A stretch of DNA of 11,364 nucleotides from UMGS1387 sp045646465 (GTDB lineage: Bacteria; Bacillota; Clostridia; Oscillospirales; CAG-382). The notes below the pieces were generated by a model. It did not search any database. It saw only the letters and a program-made list of their open reading frames with translations, and had not been told where the DNA came from. The position numbers were made by a program, and so were the translations under genes. Shown piece by piece: positions 1-6,763 of the stretch. How positions within the stretch are numbered: the stretch's first letter is position 1; each line of letters starts with the position of its first letter. Location of the stretch: the NCBI GenBank assembly GCA_045646465.1, contig JAZRKT010000011.1, positions 1 through 11,364 of the forward strand, in the 5' to 3' direction.

Positions 1-460
1 CAAAACGCTTCCGCTCATCGGCGTGGCTGAAAAAAATGCCACGCCTCGCCGCGGGGCTAAGACTGCACTAACCAAACTCTGTACGTCGTCGGTGCGCCTT
101 GTCGATCGCTCGCGAAGCGAGATGGGTTCACTTGCTATTATCGGTTCCAATAATCAGTAACGGTGTTGTTTTGTTTTACTGCAGTTATTTACGCCCATCT
201 TTTTGCACATTTCCCCGACATTGTGCAACCAAACAACACCTTGCACTACAGCAAAAACGGTGGAAGCCTCCCCGGCTGGAGGTATTCCGCAGGTGTGCCA
301 ATTAGCGGTGAATATGATTGTGTGATGTGCTGGTGTTTTATGTGTACGCACACCGAGGACTCCTCCGTTGAGGGGAAGCGTTTTTGCATACTTTTGACGC
401 TTCGGTCAAAAGTTTGTCGCCTCCGCAGAGGCGAAACATCCTGCGTTACATAAAACTAAC
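1..460 (+). repeat. Structured repeat element, copy 1 (left end cut by window edge)
   Basis: This non-coding stretch aligns nearly base for base with 6183-6642 (offset about 6182), so it is a dispersed repeat in direct orientation. It ends on the right in CCTGCGTTACATAAAACTAA (440-459), the inverted counterpart of the left end of copy 2. Visible hairpins are 20-27/38-45 (8 bp), 390-398/405-413 (9 bp, loop GCTTCG) and 417-423/428-434 (7 bp, loop CGCA). A possible long-range pairing is 162-171 with 231-240 (GGTGTTGTTT/AAACAACACC). The short open frames inside lack ribosome binding sites and recognisable protein features, so I call no gene here. The left terminus lies outside the window. Repeat status is certain; whether it acts as DNA or RNA is unknown. 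Confidence 0.85.
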
Positions 461-585
461 TCCATTTTACTCAAAGACGTCCTTTACGAGCACCAATTAC
501 ACAACATCGTCTACGGTTACCTACGACATTTGCTGTCGGGCTTCCCGACCCGCAGAGGCGAAACATCCTGCGTTACATAAAACTA
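461..585 (+). repeat. Outer ~90-bp module plus duplicated element end
   Basis: Bases 461-549 match, in inverted orientation, the sequence left of copy 2 (about 6019-6107), including the shared core ATTTTACTCAAAGACGTCC and a 6-bp hairpin GTCGGG-CTT-CCCGAC at its right end. It is followed by a perfect 36-bp repeat of the copy 1 end: 423-458 equals 550-585, offset 127. At the second occurrence the left arm of the CGCA hairpin is missing and replaced by the end of the module, so the junction at about 550 looks like a recombination or insertion joint. No gene is seen. Confidence 0.75.
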
Positions 586-605
586 TCTCTAAAGAAAACA
601 GAAAA

Positions 606-642
606 AAAGTAAAAAGTAACTTCGCCGTCTGAGGACGGCGAA
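606..642 (-). terminator. Probable terminator after the nucleotidyltransferase gene
   Basis: A 9-bp perfect hairpin (621-629/634-642, loop TGAG on the plus strand) lies 26 bases beyond the stop codon at 669. Read leftward it is followed, after four bases, by a broken T-rich run (TTACTTTTTACTTTTTTT). The gap before the T-run is not ideal. The hairpin resembles the hairpins of the nearby elements, so it may be a relic of an element end used as a terminator. Confidence 0.5.
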
Positions 643-668
643 ATCTCTACACAAAAAATACAGAAGAA

Positions 669-1523
669 TCAGTCAAACTTGGAGTATAAGCCTTTCTTGC
701 AGTAGTCCGCAATGGCATTTACAACCGAAGGCTTGTCTTCCTTGTATGTAACACCGTACCACTTGTCTGTAGCGGTGAGAACCTTGACCTTTTCGCCCTT
801 TTTCTGAATCATTTCGTCAACAACAAAGGGAAGTAAATATTCGCTCTTCATTTCTGTGCCCTTTTCGGCAAGGAATTTGCTAAAACCGTCCTCAAGCTCG
901 TCAAAGAAGGAAGGCATAAGTCCCCACATATTCATTGATGCAATTGTGTCCTCTGGATAGTCATTGTTTGCAGGAATTTCGTGGGTTTCAACAACCTTTT
1001 TGAGATAACCGCCCTCAACTGTGCAGATGCCGCGTGAAACAGTGCCGTTTTCCGTTACCGTGTTGTTAAGCTTAAAGCCTACAAGACAGGTTTCGGTGCT
1101 GCCGCCGTTAAAATGCTTTGCAAGCTCAGCATATCCGCTTTTTCCGTAAAAGTCGTCGGCGTTGATAACGGCAAAGGGAGTGTTTATAAATTCTCTTGCA
1201 CAAAGAATGGCGTGACCTGTTCCCCATGGCTTTACTCTGCCTTCGGGAATTGTGTAGGGTGCAGGAATTTTGTCAAGCTCCTGAAAAGCATACTCGACGT
1301 CAATCATTTTTTCAATACGCTTGCCGATAATGTCGCGAAAATCCTTCTCAATTGCCTTCTTAATAATAAATACAGCCTTGTCGAAGCCAGCTTCAAGGGC
1401 ATCATATACCGAGTATTCAAGAATAACTTCACCGTGAGGACCTACCGGCTCAATCTGCTTTAAGCCTCCGAAACGGCTTCCCATTCCTGCCGCCATAACT
1501 GTAAGTGTAAGCTTATTTGACAT
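669..1523 (-). CDS. Sugar-phosphate nucleotidyltransferase-like protein (NTP_transferase family)
   Basis: This 284-residue protein has the GT-A fold signature of nucleotidyltransferases that join an NTP to a sugar phosphate and release pyrophosphate. Residues 11-23 (AAGMGSRFGGLKQ) are the nucleotide-binding glycine-rich loop, residues 99-105 (KPWGTGH) resemble the GT-rich base-recognition strand, and N121-A-D-D124 is the metal-binding NADD motif. Family members make UDP-, dTDP- or other NDP-sugars in the cytoplasm for cell envelope glycans. The exact sugar and nucleotide cannot be read from the sequence, and no C-terminal hexapeptide acyltransferase domain is present. The ATG has AGGCGG upstream. 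It starts 17 bases after the clpE-like stop codon, so the two are probably co-transcribed. It is the last gene of the leftward cluster. Confidence 0.85.
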   Translation of the reverse strand: MSNKLTLTVMAAGMGSRFGGLKQIEPVGPHGEVILEYSVYDALEAGFDKAVFIIKKAIEKDFRDIIGKRIEKMIDVEYAFQELDKIPAPYTIPEGRVKPWGTGHAILCAREFINTPFAVINADDFYGKSGYAELAKHFNGGSTETCLVGFKLNNTVTENGTVSRGICTVEGGYLKKVVETHEIPANNDYPEDTIASMNMWGLMPSFFDELEDGFSKFLAEKGTEMKSEYLLPFVVDEMIQKKGEKVKVLTATDKWYGVTYKEDKPSVVNAIADYCKKGLYSKFD

Positions 1524-1540
1524 ATTCTTTCCGCCTTTCG

Positions 1541-3931
1541 TTATTTTTTGGTTACAATAACCTTTATTTCGTCGTTTTCTACATATATAGATATACCGCT
1601 TATCTTGCTGTCGTAGCTTGATATGATAAGCTCGGATGCCTTGTCTTCAATTTCAGTCTGTATGGTGCGGCGTAAATTTCTTGCGCCGTACTTTACGCTG
1701 TAGCTCATATCTGCAAGCTTTCTTATAACGTCATCGGTGTAGTCCATATTTATGCTCTTTGCCGACAGAGAGTCTGACAGCTCACGAAGCATAATTTTTG
1801 CAATTTCGTGGAAGTTTTCCTCGGTCAGCTGATTGAAGGTAATAACCTCGTCAATTCTGTTGATAAATTCGGGACGTAAAAACTGTGATAGTGCCTTGTG
1901 TGTCTTGTCGTCGTTGACCTGGTCAAGGCTCTTTGAAAAGCCTGCGGAGTTTGACGTGCCGTGAGAGCCGGCGTTGGTGGTCATAATGATGACAGTATTG
2001 TTGAAGTTTACCTCCTTGCCGTGAGCATCTGTAACCTTGCCGTCGTCAAGAATCTGCAAGAGCACGTTGAGAACATCGGGGTGCGCCTTTTCAATTTCGT
2101 CAAAGAGAACAACGCAGTAAGGACGTCTTCTCACCTTTTCAGTAAGCTGACCTGCCTCGTCATAGCCAACATATCCGGGAGCAGCGCCGGTAATTCTGGA
2201 TACCGAGTGCTTTTCCATAAATTCCGACATATCAAGACGTATAAGTGCCTCAGGACTGTCAAATAAATCGTTCGATAATGTCTTTACAAGCTCGGTTTTG
2301 CCCACGCCCGTAGGACCTGCAAATATAAAGGAAACAGGCTTGATTTTGGTGTAAATGCCTGCACGTGAGCGCTTTATTGCACGTGTTACGGCGCTTACCG
2401 CCTTGTCCTGACCGATAATTCTTTCCTTCAATCGCTTTTCAAGACCGTCAATTCTTGCAAACTCGTCCTCGTTGATGTTGCTTGCAGGAACGCCCGTCCA
2501 TATTTCAACCACCTTTGCAAGATGCTCGGGAAGAAGCACGACATTTTTCCTCTCTTCTGTCGCCTTGTCGTACATTTCTCTGTACTTAAGCTCCTCGCTC
2601 TTGGCCTCTGCAAGACGTGCAAAATACTGCTCGTTTGCACCTTCCTCGTCCGAAGGCGTCTGCGCCTGTACCTTTTCACGGTTCGCAGTTGCCTCGTCAA
2701 GCTTTTCCCTGGAGTAGTCAGCCTCAAAGACCGTCTTGTCGTTAAGGGCAAGATAGCTTGAAGCCTCATCAAGAAGGTCAATAGCCTTGTCGGGCAAAAA
2801 TCTGTCGGTGATGTATCTTTCGGCAAAGACAACCGCCTTTTCCACCGTTTCATCAGGAATAACAATGCCGTGGAAGCTTTCGTAGTATTCCTTGATGCCC
2901 TTTAAAATTTCAACCGAATCCTTAACGGAAGGCTCGGCAATAACAACAGGCTGGAAGCGTCTTTCAAGTGCCGAGTCCTTTTCGATGTGCTTGCGGTACT
3001 CGGCAAGAGTTGTAGCTCCTATAATCTGTACCTCGCCACGGGATAGCGCAGGCTTTAAGATGTTTGCCGCATTCATACCTCCCTCGGCATCGCCTGCTGC
3101 CGCTATAGAGTGAACCTCGTCTATAACAAGAATGATGTTGCCAAGGCGTTTTATTTCCTCGATAAGTGACTTCATTCTGTTTTCAAATTGACCTCTGAAC
3201 TGAGTGCCTGCCACCATACTTGTCATATCAAGCAGATGCACCTCGCACTTTTTAAGCTTGAAGGGAACGTCGCCGCCTGCAATTTTAAGAGCCAGCGCCT
3301 CGGCTATTGCCGTCTTGCCCACACCCGGCTCGCCTATGAGACAGGGGTTGTTTTTCTGTCTTCTGCAGAGAATCTGAATAACTCTGTCAAGCTCTCTTTC
3401 TCTGCCGATAACCTTGTCGATTTTGCCTTCTCTCGCCTTAGCCGTAAGGTCACTGCAAAAGCTCTCAAGATTTTTGCGGTGCTTGTCGACTTTTTTCTTT
3501 GCTTCCTTGCCCGCTTCTTTGGACGCCTTGTAGGAAACCTCGTCGCTGAGATTGCCGTTTTCGTCCTTTTTGAGAAAATTCTTAAGGTTGTTGAAAACTG
3601 TTCCGAAGTCCATACTTGGTGCACGGGACTCAGATTCGCCGACGTCGTCATCGTCCTCTTCCCCGTCAGTCTCGCCGCCAGGCATAAGAGAATCCATATC
3701 CATTCCGAACATACCGCCGTCAGCCATCATATTTTCCATTTCCTCTGAAAGGCTGTCAAGCTGCTGCTCGTCTATTCCCATTTTTTCTATCATATCGGTG
3801 ACAGGCTTTATACCAAGGTCCTTTGCACAGATAATGCAATAGCCCTCATTCTGTACCTTTCCCGACATATCCATTCTTTGAACAAAGACCATAGCAGGTC
3901 TTTTTTTACATTTAGAGCAAAGTGTTGCCAT
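1541..3931 (-). CDS. clpE: ClpE/ClpC-type Hsp100 AAA+ ATPase with N-terminal zinc finger
   Basis: A 796-residue cytoplasmic unfoldase expected to form a hexamer that feeds substrates to ClpP. It opens with a four-cysteine zinc finger (C5-x2-C8, C32-x2-C35) as in ClpE and McsA, instead of the double Clp N-domain of ClpC. An acidic linker follows (about 86-102, with a run of Asp). The first AAA+ domain has Walker A GEPGVGKT at 200-207 and Walker B with D271-E272. A short charged middle domain (about 405-470) precedes the second AAA+ domain, with Walker A GPTGVGKT at 539-546 and Walker B LFDE at 609-612. The A-G-F at 663-665 sits where the ClpP-docking [IVL]GF loop is expected. GAAAGGAA precedes the ATG. 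The linker is longer and more acidic than I expect for ClpE. No CtsR-type heptad repeat is seen upstream; the region before it is occupied by repeat copy 3. Symbol given by domain layout, so ClpC-like remains an alternative name. Confidence 0.88.
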   Translation of the reverse strand: MATLCSKCKKRPAMVFVQRMDMSGKVQNEGYCIICAKDLGIKPVTDMIEKMGIDEQQLDSLSEEMENMMADGGMFGMDMDSLMPGGETDGEEDDDDVGESESRAPSMDFGTVFNNLKNFLKKDENGNLSDEVSYKASKEAGKEAKKKVDKHRKNLESFCSDLTAKAREGKIDKVIGRERELDRVIQILCRRQKNNPCLIGEPGVGKTAIAEALALKIAGGDVPFKLKKCEVHLLDMTSMVAGTQFRGQFENRMKSLIEEIKRLGNIILVIDEVHSIAAAGDAEGGMNAANILKPALSRGEVQIIGATTLAEYRKHIEKDSALERRFQPVVIAEPSVKDSVEILKGIKEYYESFHGIVIPDETVEKAVVFAERYITDRFLPDKAIDLLDEASSYLALNDKTVFEADYSREKLDEATANREKVQAQTPSDEEGANEQYFARLAEAKSEELKYREMYDKATEERKNVVLLPEHLAKVVEIWTGVPASNINEDEFARIDGLEKRLKERIIGQDKAVSAVTRAIKRSRAGIYTKIKPVSFIFAGPTGVGKTELVKTLSNDLFDSPEALIRLDMSEFMEKHSVSRITGAAPGYVGYDEAGQLTEKVRRRPYCVVLFDEIEKAHPDVLNVLLQILDDGKVTDAHGKEVNFNNTVIIMTTNAGSHGTSNSAGFSKSLDQVNDDKTHKALSQFLRPEFINRIDEVITFNQLTEENFHEIAKIMLRELSDSLSAKSINMDYTDDVIRKLADMSYSVKYGARNLRRTIQTEIEDKASELIISSYDSKISGISIYVENDEIKVIVTKK

Positions 3932-3960
3932 TAAGATTTCCTTTCATAACTGATTTGTAT

Positions 3961-4477
3961 GTTAGTTCGTGTGTAACAGGACGTGCGCACTGCGGTGCGC
4001 AGGGGTACTGTCGCTTTCTTGAAAGAAAGCGACCCAAAGAACTTTATTTTGGCTGTCGCAGTTTGGAAGATTTTTTATGATTTTGCAGAAAAGCGGGATG
4101 TCGGGGACGCCATCCCCTACAAAAAATACGAAAACTCGGGGAAAATAACACCCATTTTTTAGAAAACCACGTTTTTTCATCTATACTAACGCTCCGCACC
4201 TCAGCAAAACGAGAGTGGAAGGCACCCCGCCGAGGAGGGAAATCAGCGCAGGGCGGGAGCACCGCCTAAGAGTACGTACAGACCGAATGTCGGAGCCACA
4301 AGTCTCCGACGTTCGCAATCAGCACTGTGATAATATCCCCGACCGAGCCATCCCTCCGTTGAGGGGAGAATTTTTGGTACTTTTGTTTCGGGACAAAAGT
4401 ACACCTCTGCACGCCGCAGCGTGCACGTTCCCGTCCGTCGCAACGGACGAAACACCCCTGTGATACAAACGAGTAAC
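3961..4477. repeat. Structured repeat element, diverged copy 3 (between pgsA and clpE)
   Basis: A 517-bp non-coding element with terminal inverted repeats: the left end read backwards is CCTGTTACACACGAACTAAC (3961-3980), the right end CCTGTGATACAAACGAGTAA (4457-4476). Hairpins inside the left end are 3984-3990/3995-4001 (7 bp, loop CGCA on the minus strand) and 4010-4019/4024-4033 (10 bp). Inside the right end are 4377-4386/4393-4402 (10 bp, loop TTCGGG), 4408-4414/4419-4425 (7 bp, loop CGCA) and 4432-4438/4443-4449 (7 bp, loop CGCA). Bases about 4341-4400 align with 349-413 of copy 1 (CCGAG, CTCCGTTGAGGGGA, TTTTTG, hairpin). The centre is poorly alignable with copies 1 and 2. It fills the whole pgsA-clpE gap, so any clpE promoter must lie in it or clpE is read through it. 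Confidence 0.78.
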
Positions 4478-4500
4478 TAAAAAAGAGATAAAAAAGCAAA

Positions 4501-5040
4501 CTAATTATTCTCCTTTTTCCTTGCCTCAGCTTCCGCCACAATGTACATAACGCACGAGAAAACAAAATACAGACAGATTGCAACGCAAATCCCCGTAATC
4601 ACAGTGTCCGGCACATATTTGCCGAAAACAATGTCAAAGCACACAAAGGCAAAAACAAAGAAGGTTGCAAGCTTTCCGAATATATTGGACTTGACTACCC
4701 TTTTTCTGTTTCTGAAAACCACAAGCGCGCCGATTGTTGTGCCAAGCTCCTTGAGGAAGTAAACAACAGGCATCCACAACGGCACAAGCTGTGTGAGATA
4801 TAGACAGATAAACGCCGTAAACTGGGTCAGCTTGTCTGCAAATGGGTCAAGGAATTTGCCAAGGTTAGTAATAAAATTGTATTTTCTTGCAATATACCCG
4901 TCAAGTACATCCGTAAATCCCGAAATTATAAACACAATAACGGCAGCAGTAACCTTGCCACTCATAAATAAGTATACAAAAAGCGGAACAAGAAGTATTC
5001 TGATTACGGATAAAAGATTGGGTATGTTTTTCATTTTCAT
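4501..5040 (-). CDS. pgsA: CDP-alcohol phosphatidyltransferase, probable phosphatidylglycerophosphate synthase
   Basis: This 179-residue integral membrane enzyme carries the complete CDP-alcohol phosphotransferase signature DGx2ARx8Gx3Dx3D: D44, D47-G48, A51-R52, G61, D65 and D69. These aspartates bind the metal ions and the CDP-diacylglycerol. By family size and likeness it most probably transfers a phosphatidyl group to glycerol-3-phosphate, the committed step to phosphatidylglycerol and cardiolipin. Several hydrophobic segments are visible (about 12-28, 30-42, 72-100, 123-140 and 148-170). A related member using another alcohol (inositol, serine) cannot be excluded. AGGA stands eight bases before the ATG; M3 is a possible alternative start. 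It follows the cvpA-like gene by 52 bases, and the structured repeat begins 23 bases past its stop, which may affect mRNA termination or processing. Confidence 0.8.
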   Translation of the reverse strand: MKMKNIPNLLSVIRILLVPLFVYLFMSGKVTAAVIVFIISGFTDVLDGYIARKYNFITNLGKFLDPFADKLTQFTAFICLYLTQLVPLWMPVVYFLKELGTTIGALVVFRNRKRVVKSNIFGKLATFFVFAFVCFDIVFGKYVPDTVITGICVAICLYFVFSCVMYIVAEAEARKKENN

Positions 5041-5092
5041 TTTATTTTCCTCGCAGCCAAAATATTAGATTTATGTCTCAAAACTATCTGTT

Positions 5093-5821
5093 TTAACTAA
5101 AGAACTTTCCGAAAAGCAAAAGATACAGCGGATTGAACCGTGAAAACAGTCCGTAAAGCACCGTATCATTTTCCATTCCCTGATAAAGAAAAGGATTTTT
5201 CGGCAGACACGGAAGCAGGCTCTTGATTATCATACACAGGATGAAAGCATAAAAAACGCCTAAAATCACCCCTGCAATAACGCCGCCGACCTTGTTGAGC
5301 TGTCTGAGAAGGGGAAGCTTAAACAGGCTGTTTAACACAAGCGACAGCAAAAACAACAAAAGCAATACCGCAATAAATACAATAACTGTTCCCACAACGT
5401 TGCTTAAAATTTCAAGAACAGGCTTTGCAATGCCGTCGGCAAGCGTCCTTGAGGCATCCTCCGCCCCCGCCTGCATATCCTTGGCATAGCGTACCATTTC
5501 CTTTTGTGTGTCAACGCCGAGGTTTTCAAGCTGTTTGATAAACGCCGTGTCCTGCAGACCTTCAAATGCCTTGTCCGAGCCTTCCTTTGCCTGGTTTTGG
5601 AAATACTCGTAAATTTTATCGCCCGTGCTGTCCACAAGCCCCTTATAAGCCTCTGTGGTGCGTAAAAATCCGCCTGCCGTAGAGCCGAAGAAATATGCCG
5701 ACGCTATTGCAATTATTACCGACACCAGCCCAAAGACGGATTTTACAAGTCCACGTTTTGTGCACCGGACTATGTTGAATATTATAACGCAGGCGATAAC
5801 AACGTCAACAATGTACTGCAT
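5093..5821 (-). CDS. CvpA family membrane protein
   Basis: This 242-residue protein has the CvpA layout: two N-terminal hydrophobic segments (about 2-19 and 26-43 with the conserved G-L-V/I-K/R stretch after the first), a polar central region (about 50-135) and two more hydrophobic segments (about 140-165 and 178-202, the latter rich in glycine). CvpA proteins are inner-membrane proteins linked to colicin V production in E. coli and to envelope stress; the biochemical role is not established. I chose the ATG at 5821, giving MQYIVDVV, because AAAGGGG sits five bases upstream and the family starts this way. A GTG at 5848 would add nine charged residues that include the ribosome binding site. 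It is the first gene of the leftward cluster, behind a good promoter. Confidence 0.82.
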   Translation of the reverse strand: MQYIVDVVIACVIIFNIVRCTKRGLVKSVFGLVSVIIAIASAYFFGSTAGGFLRTTEAYKGLVDSTGDKIYEYFQNQAKEGSDKAFEGLQDTAFIKQLENLGVDTQKEMVRYAKDMQAGAEDASRTLADGIAKPVLEILSNVVGTVIVFIAVLLLLFLLSLVLNSLFKLPLLRQLNKVGGVIAGVILGVFYAFILCMIIKSLLPCLPKNPFLYQGMENDTVLYGLFSRFNPLYLLLFGKFFS

Positions 5822-5910
5822 TTTTCCCCTTTCCGCCCGTTTTTCCACGGACTTTTACCTCACTCACAAGCAAAAATCAAGACTTTACCCCTATATTACA
5901 TTATTATTGT

Positions 5911-5939
5911 ATTATAGCACTTAGTTTTATTAAAATCAA
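5911..5939 (-). promoter_or_regulatory. Sigma-A promoter with extended -10 for the cvpA-pgsA cluster
   Basis: Read leftward: TTGATT (5939-5934), a 17-base spacer, then TATAAT (5916-5911) preceded by TG at the extended -10 position. It lies about 90 bases before the chosen cvpA start. The surrounding 5880-6000 is very AT-rich. Confidence 0.75.
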
Positions 5940-6018
5940 TAGGTTTTTTACAATAATATATAATTTAAATGTTTTTTCATTATTCTTTTAAAATCGAGAA
6001 ACTCGACACCAAATGTCT

Positions 6019-6107
6019 GTCGGGAAGCCCGATACTATTTTTCGTAGGCAACCGTGGATAATAGTATACCAACTGTGCTCGTAAAGGACGTCTTTGAGTA
6101 AAATAAA
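6019..6107 (-). repeat. Outer module of the repeat family, inverted copy
   Basis: Read leftward, this segment matches 461-549 beside copy 1: GACGTCCTTTACGAGCAC, then ACGGTT and CCTACGA, then TCGGGCTTCCCGAC. Here it also holds an 8-bp stem, ATACTATT (6032-6039) with AATAGTAT (6060-6067), that is not present in the other copy. It abuts the left terminal repeat of copy 2. No gene is visible between the cvpA promoter region and the M23-like gene (about 5940-6760). Confidence 0.7.
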
Positions 6108-6642
6108 GTTAGTTTTATGTAACGCAGGGAGGTTTCGTCGTCTGCGGACGACGAGTAACTTTGTCCTAAGCGACAAAGTAACCAAAACGCTTCCGCTCAT
6201 CGGCACGACTCCATAAAATGTCGTGCCTCGCCGCGGGGCTAAGACTGCACTAACCAAACTCTGTACGTCGTCGGTGCGCCCTGTCGATCGCTCGCGAAGC
6301 GAGATGGGTTCACTTGTTATTATCGGTTCTAATAATTAGAAATGATGTTGTGTTGTTGTAGTGCAGTTATTTTTGCCGATTTTCTGCAAATTTTTCTGAC
6401 TTTGTGCAACAAAACAACACCTTGCACTACAGCCAAAAAGGTGGAAGCCTCCCCGGCTGGAGGTATTCCGCAGGGGTGCCAATTAGTAGTAAGTAGAAGT
6501 GTGTGATGTAGCTGCGATTTCGCCTGTACGCACACCGAGGACTCCTCCGTTGAGGGGAAGCGTTTTTGCATACTTTTGACGCTTCGGTCAAAAGTTTGTC
6601 GCCTCCGCAGAGGCGAAACACCCCTGCGTTACATAAAAGTAA
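6108..6642 (+). repeat. Structured repeat element, complete copy 2
   Basis: A 535-bp non-coding element. The terminal inverted repeats are imperfect: 6111-6130 read backwards is TCCCTGCGTTACATAAAACT against CCCCTGCGTTACATAAAAGT at 6621-6640 (18 of 20). Left-end hairpins are 6135-6142/6147-6154 (8 bp, loop CGCA on the minus strand) and 6158-6165/6172-6179 (8 bp). Right-end hairpins are 6572-6580/6587-6595 (9 bp, loop GCTTCG) and 6599-6605/6610-6616 (7 bp, loop CGCA). Internal stems are 6202-6209/6220-6227 (8 bp) and 6357-6365/6423-6431 (9 bp, TGTAGTGCA/TGCACTACA). From 6183 it aligns with copy 1 from base 1. No protein-coding gene is credible in it. Confidence 0.85.
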
Positions 6643-6678
6643 TCTCAAAAAAAGAAATAAAAAGAAGTTAAAAACATA

Positions 6679-6707
6679 TTGACTAAACCTCAAAAAAGCT
6701 GTATAAT
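6679..6707 (+). promoter_or_regulatory. Sigma-A promoter for the M23-like gene
   Basis: TTGACT (6679-6684), a 17-base spacer, TATAAT (6702-6707). It begins about 37 bases outside the right end of repeat copy 2 and lies about 57 bases before the start codon, so the gene does not need a promoter in the element. Confidence 0.8.
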
Positions 6708-6763
6708 TATGATGAATATTTGTAGATGAAAAAGACTAGAAAAATGAGAAAGGATTGAAAGCA

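Noticed and set aside
99..632. Several overlapping open frames of 65-96 codons in repeat copy 1
   Set aside because: They lack ribosome binding sites, overlap each other on both strands and run through conserved hairpins. The paired stem changes fit selection on structure rather than on protein.
2428..3748. Long frames opposite or within clpE (e.g. 3188-3748 plus strand, 2428-2865 minus strand)
   Set aside because: Shadows of the clpE reading frame with no family features and no ribosome binding sites.
3962..4583. Overlapping frames of 70-105 codons in repeat copy 3
   Set aside because: Same reasons as for copy 1; some also run into pgsA on the same strand in another frame. No protein family features.
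1..6642. CRISPR array
   Set aside because: The repeats are few, long, dispersed kilobases apart and structured; there are no regular short repeat-spacer units and no cas genes.
6108..6642. Known giant RNAs such as ROOL, GOLLD or OLE
   Set aside because: Length and ornate folding are reminiscent, but three copies within 6.6 kb with terminal inverted repeats do not fit, and I cannot recognise their conserved motifs. A covariance search would settle it.
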